From JAILLW01 sp045629045 (GTDB taxonomy: Bacteria > Bacillota > Clostridia > Lachnospirales > Lachnospiraceae), in assembly GCA_045629045.1 (NCBI GenBank), contig JAZQQM010000061.1, forward strand, positions 62,001 to 126,000: DNA of 64,000 bases. Direction: 5' to 3'. Made by a program: the position numbers and the translations under genes. Position 1 is the first letter of the stretch. The number at the start of each line of letters is the position of its first letter. The notes beneath the pieces were generated by a model. The model was not told the DNA's origin and did not search any database. It worked only from the letters and a program-made list of their open reading frames with translations. Of this stretch, positions 1-8,057 are shown one piece after another.

Positions 1-292
1 AAATTCCGTTTTTCTTCAAAAGACAGGATATCTTTTCATATAATTCGTCACTATGAAAGAAGAGCATGGGAGGAGCCGGGAAAATCAGGAAAATTTCGTC
101 AAAGATATCTGAATCAAATTTAAAAATACTATTTGGCAGCAGGGTTACATTATTTCGAGCTGTCAGTCTCCTTGAGGCTTCTAATCTGCAGTTGTCATCG
201 GGTTCAAGAGCTGTTATATATGAATCGGTATCCGGATAGTTTAAGATTTCTCCGCCTTTGCCACAGCCTATAAAAAGTATATGTTTATTCAT
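1..292 (-). CDS. Partial Rossmann/methyltransferase-like protein (3' end outside window)
   Basis: About 97 N-terminal residues are visible; the gene runs off the window start. The protein opens with a short beta strand followed by a glycine-rich turn, LFIGCGKGGE at residues 5-14. A strand ending ALEPDD follows about 20 residues later. This is the layout of a Rossmann-fold SAM-dependent methyltransferase, where the acidic residue of the second strand would bind the cofactor. I chose the ATG at 292 because it precedes the glycine-rich strand, although no clear Shine-Dalgarno sequence lies upstream. It is on the same strand as the RiPP operon but beyond that operon's terminator. It could be a tailoring methyltransferase or an unrelated gene. 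Only the nucleotide-binding fold is suggested by the sequence; the function is open. Confidence 0.5.
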   Translation of the reverse strand, partial: MNKHILFIGCGKGGEILNYPDTDSYITALEPDDNCRLEASRRLTARNNVTLLPNSIFKFDSDIFDEIFLIFPAPPMLFFHSDELYEKISCLLKKNGI

Positions 293-322
293 TTTTACAT
301 AATATATTCAGAAAATTAATTA

Positions 323-354
323 GAGGGTAGTATCTATGGAATGATACTACCCTC
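323..354 (-). terminator. Rho-independent terminator of the RiPP operon
   Basis: A perfect 12-bp inverted repeat (GAGGGTAGTATC at 323-334, GATACTACCCTC at 343-354) encloses an 8-nt loop. On the minus strand it is followed by a T-rich tract. It lies 22 nt beyond the stop of the Nif11 precursor gene and should end the operon transcript. Confidence 0.8.
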
Positions 355-375
355 GTATAGTTTATTAACAATATA

Positions 376-705
376 CTAACGTTGTCTTCCCATGTAATGT
401 CCTAAGAAATTACCGCACATTTCACCACAAACTTTTTGACACTCATCATCCCAGTCACCGAAGCATTCTGAATGACCTTTTCTTCCGGCGGCAATCTGTT
501 CCATTTCGTTAGAATCCATTTCTGCCTGATCATAGTAGAATTCCTTGAAGTCTTCTACTGTGACATCAAATCCGTTTTCTTTTGCAATAGCTACGACATT
601 TTCAGCAACAATTTTCGGGGTACCCGAAATAGCCATAACTTTTTCTTTAAGTTCTTCATTTTCCATTACTTTTTGATAAAAAGCTTCTACCTGTGCAACA
701 GCCAT
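376..705 (-). CDS. Nif11-like (NHLP) RiPP precursor peptide, 109 aa
   Basis: This is the likely precursor of a ribosomally made, post-translationally modified peptide. Residues 1-74 form a Nif11-type leader: an N-terminal helix (MAVAQVEAFYQKV), a middle region GFDVTVEDFKEFY, and the end EMEQIAAG, resembling the double-glycine type site cut by C39 peptidases. The predicted core, residues 75-109, begins RKGHSECFGDWDDE and carries Cys81, Cys89, Cys93 and Cys97 (C-x7-C-x3-C-x3-C). The frame is open for 13 codons further upstream, but the ATG at 705 is preceded by a near-perfect AAAGGAGG and matches where Nif11 leaders begin. It is the last gene of its operon, next to a radical SAM/SPASM enzyme that probably crosslinks the cysteines. 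Family membership is well supported. The cleavage position and the modification (sactipeptide or ranthipeptide thioethers, or other) are inference. Confidence 0.85.
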   Translation of the reverse strand: MAVAQVEAFYQKVMENEELKEKVMAISGTPKIVAENVVAIAKENGFDVTVEDFKEFYYDQAEMDSNEMEQIAAGRKGHSECFGDWDDECQKVCGEMCGNFLGHYMGRQR

Positions 706-731
706 ATTTATACCTCCTTTAGTAACAACAA

Positions 732-749
732 GAACAGTAATCACTGTTC
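732..749 (-). promoter_or_regulatory. Small hairpin between the maturase gene and the precursor RBS
   Basis: A perfect 7-bp stem (GAACAGT/ACTGTTC) with a 4-nt loop lies between the radical SAM stop codon and the precursor ribosome binding site. It could stabilise a processed precursor mRNA or partly attenuate read-through. The sequence shows only the stem; the role is inferred. Confidence 0.4.
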
Positions 750-774
750 AGACCTTAAAATATATTAATCGCCA

Positions 775-2130
775 TTAGGAGCACGAATTAATTATGGAAT
801 TGAGTCTATCATTATATCCGCTTTTAAAGAATACACATTTAAGAGGATCAATACCGTTAAAATCATCTGTTAATCCATACGCTATTGCTCTGCAGCCTCC
901 ACAACACAAATATTTGTATTTACATTCGTTGCATTGTGAATTCACGCCCCATAAATCACGAAGGGTTTTAAACGTATGTTGTGTCAGAGGTGAATCGGAT
1001 AAGATACTTTGCAGGGATACGCTTTTGACATTTCCCATGCTGATACCTCTTGCCATTAATCCTCCTGAAAGAGGAATACATGGACTAACCTCACCTGTTG
1101 AACCCACAAAAAAATTAAAATGAGCATCTGTACATGCCGGTTGTTTGTCGGAATCAGCCTTTTTATTAAAAGGTCTTACCTTGATTCTTTCGTGATTATC
1201 GTACCATAGAACTTCCCATATGGAAATAGAAATTTTGCCGTTGGCTTTAATGTATTTTTCAATAAAATCAAGGGCAAAATCGTAGTATTCTTCAGCCGAT
1301 AAAGATAAGTCTTTATACTTTAACCATCTGGGAGCTTCACCTGTACGCATCATACGCATATAACGTATTCCCATTTTTTCTAAATATTGAACAGTATCCC
1401 AAACACTGTCAATATTCCCTCTGTGAAGACTCATTTGTACCGATACATCAAAACCGGCATCTTTAATAAGTTTTATTTTATCCAAAGTCTTTTGCTCGAT
1501 GTTTGGAGTATTACGTAACCATTCATGTTTTCCGAGGCCGTCAAAGCTTACCGCAAACATAGGAGATTGGTTTAACGCTCTTAACTTTTCAAATAATTCT
1601 TCATTAACCAATAAACCGTTTGTGATTATACGTTCAATACTAAGTCCGGCATCTGTAATTTCCTGAAGAATTTGCATAAAACCAGGATGAGTCAGAGGTT
1701 CTCCGCCTGTTAAGTGAACTTCATTTACTCCGCAATTGACCAATTCTTTTATAAAAATGCGGGATTCTTCAAGGGAAAACATATCATGCCGTTTTTGGTC
1801 ATTGTCCGCAACAAAGCAGTGTCGACAGTTTAAATTGCAACTTGATGTAATTGCCCATTCAACGCTTTTAAAATACCTATTGTCGTAAAAGGTATATTTT
1901 TGTTCGCCCTTTGATACAATAGGTGTTTCTGATTTAAGAAGAACACGTGATGATACCAGGTATTCCAAATTCGGAGTTGGGGGTATATCGCTTATTCCGT
2001 CGCAGGATTCGATAAGTTGGGCATCTTTTGATGAAATTCCCACAAATTCATGTATATGTTTATGGTATAGGATGTAAGGCATCCCGCGGTATCCGCATAA
2101 GCGATAAACAGGGTTTAATGCATAGTACAT
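775..2130 (-). CDS. Radical SAM/SPASM peptide maturase, 451 aa
   Basis: This radical SAM enzyme probably modifies the adjacent Nif11 precursor. The N-terminal ~75 residues resemble a PqqD-like leader-recognition domain. The radical SAM core begins with SSCNLNCRHCF; Cys98, Cys102 and Cys105 form the CxxxCxxC site for the SAM-binding 4Fe-4S cluster. A glycine-rich LTGGEPLTHP motif follows. The C-terminus carries a cysteine-rich SPASM region (CTDAHFNFF, SPCIPL, then CNECKYKYLCCGGC and LKC), which holds auxiliary iron-sulphur clusters in peptide-modifying enzymes. The ATG at 2130 has a GAGG motif upstream, and the gap to the preceding exporter gene is 16 nt. The family also includes enzymes making C-C bonds and epimerisations, so thioether formation is only a good guess, supported by the four-Cys core. 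Confidence 0.85.
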   Translation of the reverse strand: MYYALNPVYRLCGYRGMPYILYHKHIHEFVGISSKDAQLIESCDGISDIPPTPNLEYLVSSRVLLKSETPIVSKGEQKYTFYDNRYFKSVEWAITSSCNLNCRHCFVADNDQKRHDMFSLEESRIFIKELVNCGVNEVHLTGGEPLTHPGFMQILQEITDAGLSIERIITNGLLVNEELFEKLRALNQSPMFAVSFDGLGKHEWLRNTPNIEQKTLDKIKLIKDAGFDVSVQMSLHRGNIDSVWDTVQYLEKMGIRYMRMMRTGEAPRWLKYKDLSLSAEEYYDFALDFIEKYIKANGKISISIWEVLWYDNHERIKVRPFNKKADSDKQPACTDAHFNFFVGSTGEVSPCIPLSGGLMARGISMGNVKSVSLQSILSDSPLTQHTFKTLRDLWGVNSQCNECKYKYLCCGGCRAIAYGLTDDFNGIDPLKCVFFKSGYNDRLNSIINSCS

Positions 2131-2146
2131 ATATAATCCTCAATAA

Positions 2147-4327
2147 TTAAGCATCAATCTGCTGATTTGCTACGAGTTTATTAAACAGACCGTTATTTTT
2201 AATTAGTTCATCGTATGTTCCGTCTTCTACAATTTTTCCTTTATCCATAACAATGATTCTGTCGCAAAGTCGAATAGTTGACAAACGATGAGCAACAACA
2301 ATTCTTGTACATTTCAGGTTATCCAGCATTTCGGACACCTGTTGTTGAGCAATATTGTCCAAAGCTGATGTGGCCTCATCAAAAATCAGCAGACTCGGGT
2401 TACCGGCTACGGCTCTTGCAATTAACAAACGTTGTTTTTGACCGCCTGAAATTCCGGATGATCCTTCGCCTATAATAGTTTGCATTTGCATTGGCATTTT
2501 TTGAATATCTTCGTTGATATTGGCCATTTTGGCTGCCTGCCAGGCTTCTTCCTCGGTAAGACGCGGATTGGAAAGAATAATATTGTCTAATATTGATTCG
2601 TGTAACAAACAACTATCCTGCATAACAAGACCTATCTGACGTCGCACGAAACGCATATCAATGGTAGAGCTGTTATGACCGTCAAAGTATACCGCACCGT
2701 TATCGGGTTTTTCGAATCCCATTATTAATCTGATTAAAGTAGACTTACCGCAACCGCTTTTACCGACAATAGCCACATATTGTCCGCTTTCTATTTTTAA
2801 AGAAAAATCATCTATAACAGGAAGTTGAGAATCTTCGTAAGAAAAACTGAGATGGCTAAGTTCTATGTTTCCCGTTAATTTATCGGGTAAAGTTTTCTTT
2901 TCGTTATTTTCGGGTTCGGTCTTAAAAATAGGTGATACATTATTTAACACAGCTCCCAATCCCGCACTTCCCTTAAGAGTGTAACCAAGCATGATAAATG
3001 CCGAAGAGACCATAGAAAAGGCTGAATTAAAAGCATAATAATCTGCAACACTTACACCGCTTGTAAAAGCTTCTCTATACAAAAATACAGTTCCAAAAGC
3101 ACTTGCTGCCAGAGATAATGCAGGTAATATACTAAGCAGGACAGGCGGATGATAATATGTACGCAATCTTTTGGCGAAAGTATTTCCCCAAAGAGCGAAC
3201 ATTCTCTTTTCGGCACCGGATAATCTGATTTTTTCAATAGCGGAAAGAATTGTGAAGGAAAGACTGTTTTCTTTTTCCATTGCCTCCAGACGGAGTGCAC
3301 TTTGTTTCTTTTCTTTGTTCATAGTCCATATGGATAAAAATGTTTGCAGGATGATAACAACAATTGCAATTTTTGATAATTTTGCAGAAAAGGCAAACAT
3401 TTGAATTATATAAATGATCGAAAATATAATTGTCATACCGGCAGATATAAGCAAAGAAAAAATTGATGATGTAAGTCGACTGAGTTGAAGAAGTCGGGCA
3501 TTCAAATCACCTGAATTATATTCTTTGAAAAAAGATACCGGTAGCGAAAGGAGACGCATCATCGTTGCGCTTTCAATACAGGAAGATATTTTAGTATTTA
3601 CACGATTCGTTAATAATTCTTTTATTACTTCCAGAAGAGCACTGCTAATGGTAACACATACAGCTAAGACTCCCAGGGAATAAAGAAGACTTACTTTACC
3701 GGTTACGATAACCTCTGAAAACAGCAGTTTCGTAATATGAGGTATTAAAAGACCTATTAAAGCCGAAAAAAGAAAACTGCATAATAAGGAAATACTGTCT
3801 CCGGGAGTAAGTATATTAACGGCATAAAGAAGTACATCTTTAATTGACAGCGAACGATTGGGCAATGGCTTATAAAACACATAAGCTGCATCTTCAAATT
3901 GGTCAAAAGTATTTTTATCTACCTTATGTTTAATCCCGGTTTCATCTGTATAATGATATCCTCCGAAAGAAGAAGGGATAAGGGCTATTGAATGATTGTC
4001 GGAACGTCTTATGGCAATCATAGGTAAAAAAGTTGTTTTATAAAAATCTCTTTTAAGTTTTACGACACGATACATAATACCTGCGGTTCGAAATGCACGT
4101 TCGAATCGTTCGGTAATAGACTGATTTTCGTCGCCTTCGTCGGTTATTTTAAGTCTGTAAAATTCCAATACGGCAGACATGGAATTGGTAAGTTGCCCGT
4201 ATGAATCGGAAAAGCTGATGGAACTATTCTTTGAGTCTACGGCGAATGCAATTTCCCGGAAAGCATCTGCGAATAGTTCTTCATCATTACAATGTCTGTT
4301 TTTGAGTTGCTCATCAAAACTAATCAT
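2147..4327 (-). CDS. NHLM-type bacteriocin ABC transporter, peptidase-less subunit
   Basis: This is a 726-aa fused permease-ATPase, the second ABC subunit typical of NHLM systems. Residues 1-165 are a soluble N-terminal region without a C39 peptidase. About six membrane segments follow between residues 175 and 450. The ATPase domain has Walker A GKSGCGKST at 522-530, the ABC signature SGGQ at 627-630 and Walker B LLIFDE at 646-651. Its start overlaps the stop of the upstream exporter gene (TAATG), indicating translational coupling and probable heterodimer formation. The N-terminal region has an unknown role; leader or core recognition is a guess. Confidence 0.85.
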   Translation of the reverse strand: MISFDEQLKNRHCNDEELFADAFREIAFAVDSKNSSISFSDSYGQLTNSMSAVLEFYRLKITDEGDENQSITERFERAFRTAGIMYRVVKLKRDFYKTTFLPMIAIRRSDNHSIALIPSSFGGYHYTDETGIKHKVDKNTFDQFEDAAYVFYKPLPNRSLSIKDVLLYAVNILTPGDSISLLCSFLFSALIGLLIPHITKLLFSEVIVTGKVSLLYSLGVLAVCVTISSALLEVIKELLTNRVNTKISSCIESATMMRLLSLPVSFFKEYNSGDLNARLLQLSRLTSSIFSLLISAGMTIIFSIIYIIQMFAFSAKLSKIAIVVIILQTFLSIWTMNKEKKQSALRLEAMEKENSLSFTILSAIEKIRLSGAEKRMFALWGNTFAKRLRTYYHPPVLLSILPALSLAASAFGTVFLYREAFTSGVSVADYYAFNSAFSMVSSAFIMLGYTLKGSAGLGAVLNNVSPIFKTEPENNEKKTLPDKLTGNIELSHLSFSYEDSQLPVIDDFSLKIESGQYVAIVGKSGCGKSTLIRLIMGFEKPDNGAVYFDGHNSSTIDMRFVRRQIGLVMQDSCLLHESILDNIILSNPRLTEEEAWQAAKMANINEDIQKMPMQMQTIIGEGSSGISGGQKQRLLIARAVAGNPSLLIFDEATSALDNIAQQQVSEMLDNLKCTRIVVAHRLSTIRLCDRIIVMDKGKIVEDGTYDELIKNNGLFNKLVANQQIDA

Positions 4328-6507
4328 TAGAATGCCTCCTGTCCGTTTGCTACAAGTTGTTTGTAGAGTCCGTCGGTATTAATTAATTCTTCGTGTGTTC
4401 CGGATTCTACAATGGCCCCGTCGTCCAAGACATAGATTTTGTCACAATTACGTATGGCAGACAGTCTGTGAGCAATAATAATACGGGTAATGTTTCGCTT
4501 ACTTATGGAATCCAATACTTCCTGCTCTGTCAAAGCGTCAAGTGCGGAAGTAGCTTCATCAAGTATCAGAATTTTGGGCTCTAATGCAAGAGCTCGAGCA
4601 ATTTCTATTCTTTGACGCTGACCGCCGGAGTAATCCTTGCCGTTTTCACGCATGTGATGCTGATATCCTCCCGGACGTAACATGATTTCGTCATGAATAC
4701 AAGCATCTTTGGCTGCACGAACTACAACGGAATCATCAATTGTATCGTCAAAGAGGCGAATGTTTTTTGCTACCGTATCATCAAAAAGAATTATATTTTG
4801 TTCAACCATAGACACAGACCCGGTAAAGGTTTCACGGTCTATTGAGTCAATAGGTTTTCCGTCATATAAGATTTCACCGGTCAAAGGTAAATAAAGTCCG
4901 GTTAAAAGTTTGGCAAGAGTTGATTTTCCGCATCCGGATTTACCCACAAAGGCAATGCTTTGACCGGGATTTACAGAGAATGATATATTTTTAAGAATTT
5001 GTTCGGAATGTTTGCTGTAACTAAAAGAAACATTTTTCATTTCGACGTTTCCGGATAATTGCTTATGTGTGACAATGTCAGACTTCTCCTCAGTAATAGG
5101 ATCTAAGGGGTAATTCATGACATCATCGAGTCTCTCTGCTTTTCCACGCATTTCCATTATTCCGTTTCTGGTGTCGGCAAGTAGACGAACAGGAGAATAA
5201 AAGAGGTTCAAGTAACCTTGAAAAGCCATTATTGCACCTTGTGTAAGCTTACCGTTCATTACGAGGAATACGCCGAGAAACAGTACAAAAATATTGGATA
5301 ATGAAGAAATGGCACTTGTTAAGTTTCCTAAAAATGCATCAACCAAAGAATAAGAAGTTGTTTGGTTAACCACTTTGGAGTGAGTATCAGCCCATCGTTC
5401 AAAATACCCTTCTTCGGCACCGCCTGATTTGATAGTTTCTATCATACTGATTCCGGCAGCAGTTGTACCGTAAAGGCGGCCTTTGTTTTGTTGAAGAACT
5501 CTGCTTATATTTTCACGGCGTTTGGCAATGATTCCTGAAAGAAACAGGTTAATTATTATTGAAACCACGCCTATTACCGTAAGAATAATACTGTAATGCA
5601 ACATTACGGTAAGATAGAGAATCATTAAAATCATATCAAAACACAAAGGTGTAAAAGACTCTATAAGTGTTGAAGATATGGTTTCATTGTCCTCCTGTCG
5701 ACTTTGAATATCTCCGACAGAACGTTGATTGTAAAACGATATGGGGAGATGTAAAGCGTGATAGAAAAAATCCGAAGCGCCTATGGCACAAAAACGTCCG
5801 CTTATACGTAATCTGCTAATACTACCGATTATTTCCGTAACCAATTGTATTATGGCAACGCCTATCATTATAAGCAAAAGTATCATAAGCCATTCCGAAT
5901 TAACGCTGGTTTGAAGCTTATTAATAAAAATATGTGAAAACGCAGGACTCAGAAGACCTATAAGCGCTGATACTATTGTCATAAGTAACATATAAATAAA
6001 AGTTTTTTTGGTCTTTTTGAGTTTATCGCCGGCAAAAGAAAGAATACCGGTAGGTTTACCGGCCGGAATAAATTGCGGTGTTTTTTCGAATACCATACAA
6101 AAATCAGAATATGAATTCCAAAAGTCATCTAACGGAATTGTTACCTGTCCGTTGGCAGGGTCATTAATATATGCATGTTTTCCTCTAAAACCGTTAAGTA
6201 TTACAAAATGATTGTATTCCCATAGAATCATACATGGGTAGGTAGCCTTGTTCATAAGAGCATCGTGACTATATCTATAGCCGTGTGCTTTCAAACCATA
6301 TTGATTTGCCACTTTAGAAATTGTTGCTGCGTTTACGCCGTCTCTGTTAGTATCACAATCACTGCGAATTTGCGATAAAGGAACGTATAATCCACAGTAA
6401 GCCAATACCATTGTAAGACATGCTGCTCCGCATTCTGTTTTTTCCATTTGGATTACGACAGGAGTGTGCGCTATATGTTTATTTTGCGGTACTTGGTCTT
6501 TTTTCAT
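4327..6507 (-). CDS. NHLM-type bacteriocin ABC transporter with C39 leader peptidase
   Basis: This 726-aa exporter should cut the precursor leader and move the mature peptide across the membrane. The N-terminal C39 cysteine peptidase shows Cys26 (in EKTECGAACL), His100 (WEYNHFVILNG) and Asp116 (NDPANG), so the catalytic triad is intact. Membrane segments span roughly residues 170-435. The ATPase domain carries Walker A GKSGCGKST at 522-530, signature SGGQRQR and Walker B LILDEATSALD. It is followed with a 1-nt overlap by the peptidase-less partner and preceded by the short HlyD-like gene. Peptidase-containing ABC exporters of this kind cut after GG/GA/AG-type sites, matching the IAAG sequence in the precursor. 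Confidence 0.9.
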   Translation of the reverse strand: MKKDQVPQNKHIAHTPVVIQMEKTECGAACLTMVLAYCGLYVPLSQIRSDCDTNRDGVNAATISKVANQYGLKAHGYRYSHDALMNKATYPCMILWEYNHFVILNGFRGKHAYINDPANGQVTIPLDDFWNSYSDFCMVFEKTPQFIPAGKPTGILSFAGDKLKKTKKTFIYMLLMTIVSALIGLLSPAFSHIFINKLQTSVNSEWLMILLLIMIGVAIIQLVTEIIGSISRLRISGRFCAIGASDFFYHALHLPISFYNQRSVGDIQSRQEDNETISSTLIESFTPLCFDMILMILYLTVMLHYSIILTVIGVVSIIINLFLSGIIAKRRENISRVLQQNKGRLYGTTAAGISMIETIKSGGAEEGYFERWADTHSKVVNQTTSYSLVDAFLGNLTSAISSLSNIFVLFLGVFLVMNGKLTQGAIMAFQGYLNLFYSPVRLLADTRNGIMEMRGKAERLDDVMNYPLDPITEEKSDIVTHKQLSGNVEMKNVSFSYSKHSEQILKNISFSVNPGQSIAFVGKSGCGKSTLAKLLTGLYLPLTGEILYDGKPIDSIDRETFTGSVSMVEQNIILFDDTVAKNIRLFDDTIDDSVVVRAAKDACIHDEIMLRPGGYQHHMRENGKDYSGGQRQRIEIARALALEPKILILDEATSALDALTEQEVLDSISKRNITRIIIAHRLSAIRNCDKIYVLDDGAIVESGTHEELINTDGLYKQLVANGQEAF

Positions 6508-6519
6508 AAATTAATTACC

Positions 6520-6978
6520 TTAATCATAGATGAGAGAAATAGGAGTCATAGTTTTTACAGTAATATCTGCGTCATATATACCGGATTTAACGGCTCCCTT
6601 TAAATAAACTATATAAATATATTCACCGGGAGTTATATCTCCCAACCATCTTACGTATTCGCTAAGCTGTTCATCTACGATGATAGGTTCATCGTTAATT
6701 TCCGAAACGATTAATTCGCCGTCACTGTAGGATACTTTTTGCCCTATATTAATTTCATCAATATCTTCTGCCTTAACAAAACAACGAATACCTTTTGAGT
6801 CAGCTATAATAACAGTCCCGATTCTTGATTCAACTTCACCGAATATACTCCAAATAATAATGCCTAGAAGTAAAACAAGTGCAGTAACAAATATCATCCA
6901 GGAACCGGGAGAAGCAACTGTAATATAGTCACCCAGTTGCTTTGAATTATTTATTTCTTCTGTTTTATTATTGTTCAT
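6520..6978 (-). CDS. Short HlyD-like NHLM secretion protein, 152 aa
   Basis: A cytoplasmic start of ~25 residues precedes one membrane helix at about 26-47 (SWMIFVTALVLLLGIIIW). An extracytoplasmic domain of ~100 residues follows, with FVKAEDIDEINIGQKVSYSD resembling the barrel segment of HlyD-type adaptors. NHLM secretion proteins are usually several hundred residues with a coiled-coil hairpin and lipoyl-like domain; here that middle part is absent. The reading frame is intact with a good RBS (AAGGAAGGA) and lies 12 nt before the exporter gene, so it appears to be a true short form rather than a frameshifted gene. It probably assists the ABC pair. The assignment rests on position, topology and weak sequence resemblance. 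Confidence 0.6.
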   Translation of the reverse strand: MNNNKTEEINNSKQLGDYITVASPGSWMIFVTALVLLLGIIIWSIFGEVESRIGTVIIADSKGIRCFVKAEDIDEINIGQKVSYSDGELIVSEINDEPIIVDEQLSEYVRWLGDITPGEYIYIVYLKGAVKSGIYDADITVKTMTPISLIYD

Positions 6979-7034
6979 ATGGCTATCCTTCCTTGAGATT
7001 AATTCATTTATTTGTTCTAACAGCTCGTCAACAA

Positions 7035-7787
7035 TTATTCTCCAAAAATAAAAGCAGTTTCGTTACAGATTCTGGCGTCAAAATCTTCAAGATAGAGTTG
7101 ATAAATATAAAAGTCTTTTTCCGATAAGTTTTTTGCTTTTGGTTTAGAACCGTATTTTTCGGCCATTTTAATATAGTCAAGGAGCGCGTCGTCAGCGTTT
7201 GTGTGGAACGGATTCATTGGTGGATAAGAGCTTTCATTAGTGGATAAAATCTCAATACCGGAATAAAGATGGCCTTTTCTTTCCAATATTTCGTATTCTA
7301 CACAATTAATAAGAGCTTCCGTATTTGAAATACCTGTTCCGGTATATATTTTTCCGTTAATTTCCAAGCCTAAAACGGGATATCCCTTCATCATGGAACA
7401 ATCTCTCAGCAAAGGTTGTGATTCTGTATCGGAATAATAGGAATTGGCCAAAATATACAGGGACTGTTCGGAATTTTGATCTATTAGCGGTGGGATTATT
7501 CCGCAATATCGTAATTTTACATTTACAGCAGATAGAAAAACAGATTGCCAGGCACTACATAAGGCTGTAACTTCCGAAAATCCATATCCCGGGCCGGGAA
7601 ATTGCAACAAAGGATTTATCCGTTTGCGTCTGATGAAAGATTCAAGTCGAAGGCGCGCTTTTTTAACTGCTTCGTCAGCATCCGATTCGGCAGCAAAAGC
7701 ATTAAGACCTTCTTTATTGACAATGCACCACCGGAATCCTGTCAGTGCATCTTTTTCACAATTTATTATTTCAGAAGTCATTTTCAC
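7035..7787 (-). CDS. Unassigned RiPP-operon protein, faint YcaO-like motif
   Basis: This first gene of the operon encodes about 250 aa with no membrane segment or signal peptide. I do not recognise it with confidence. One stretch, YTGTGISNTEALINCVEYE followed by ILERKG, resembles the Gly-rich 'G-G-hydrophobic-x-EA-(x)n-E-x-x-ER' segment of YcaO enzymes, which activate peptide backbones with ATP. The protein is far shorter than a full YcaO (about 400 aa or more), and other YcaO motifs are not visible. It may be a divergent or reduced YcaO, a leader-binding partner, or something else. The start is uncertain: GTG at 7787 or ATG at 7781, both with weak ribosome binding sites. Its position at the operon head suggests a role in maturation or immunity. 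Confidence 0.45.
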   Translation of the reverse strand: MKMTSEIINCEKDALTGFRWCIVNKEGLNAFAAESDADEAVKKARLRLESFIRRKRINPLLQFPGPGYGFSEVTALCSAWQSVFLSAVNVKLRYCGIIPPLIDQNSEQSLYILANSYYSDTESQPLLRDCSMMKGYPVLGLEINGKIYTGTGISNTEALINCVEYEILERKGHLYSGIEILSTNESSYPPMNPFHTNADDALLDYIKMAEKYGSKPKAKNLSEKDFYIYQLYLEDFDARICNETAFIFGE

Positions 7788-7826
7788 ACCAAATTACCAT
7801 GGCTGTATTTGAAAATTATTAATAAT

Positions 7827-7855
7827 ATCATAGCAGATAAATAACATACTATAAA
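7827..7855 (-). promoter_or_regulatory. Probable promoter of the RiPP operon
   Basis: On the minus strand there is a TTTATA -35 box, a 17-nt spacer and a TATGAT -10 box, about 40 nt upstream of the first gene of the operon. Confidence 0.45.
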
Positions 7856-7904
7856 TGAAAATATTATCAAAATGTACTTACTTTTATTATTCAATATCTA
7901 GTGC

Positions 7905-7925
7905 CGTGAAACATTTCGTGAAACC
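7905..7925 (+). repeat. Tandem CGTGAAAC half-sites upstream of parA
   Basis: CGTGAAACA at 7905-7913 and CGTGAAACC at 7917-7925 repeat with a 12-nt period. Each matches the right half of the ParB-binding parS consensus (ending CGTGAAACA), but the left halves do not match, so neither is a full parS site. Confidence 0.35.
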
Positions 7926-7995
7926 ATATATTGTACTATATTTTTGTATATCAAAATTATGGTAAAAATAGCCGATAATACTGACAAAATCCATA

Positions 7996-8034
7996 TGGAA
8001 GACAGGGGTTTTTAGTGCTATAATATTTTAGCAC
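7996..8034 (+). promoter_or_regulatory. parA promoter overlapped by a near-perfect 20-bp palindrome
   Basis: The -10 box TATAAT is at 8019-8024, with a weak -35 (TGGAAG, 7996-8001) 17 nt upstream. A palindrome from 8015 to 8034 (arms GTGCTA/TAGCAC, only one mismatched pair in the centre) covers the -10. This is the position of a repressor operator. Confidence 0.5.
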
Positions 8035-8057
8035 ATTTGAAACAGTAAGGAGTAAGT

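Noticed and set aside
7035..7787. Calling this gene a full YcaO cyclodehydratase
   Set aside because: Only one short motif resembles YcaO and the protein is far below the family's length, so only a weak resemblance is recorded.
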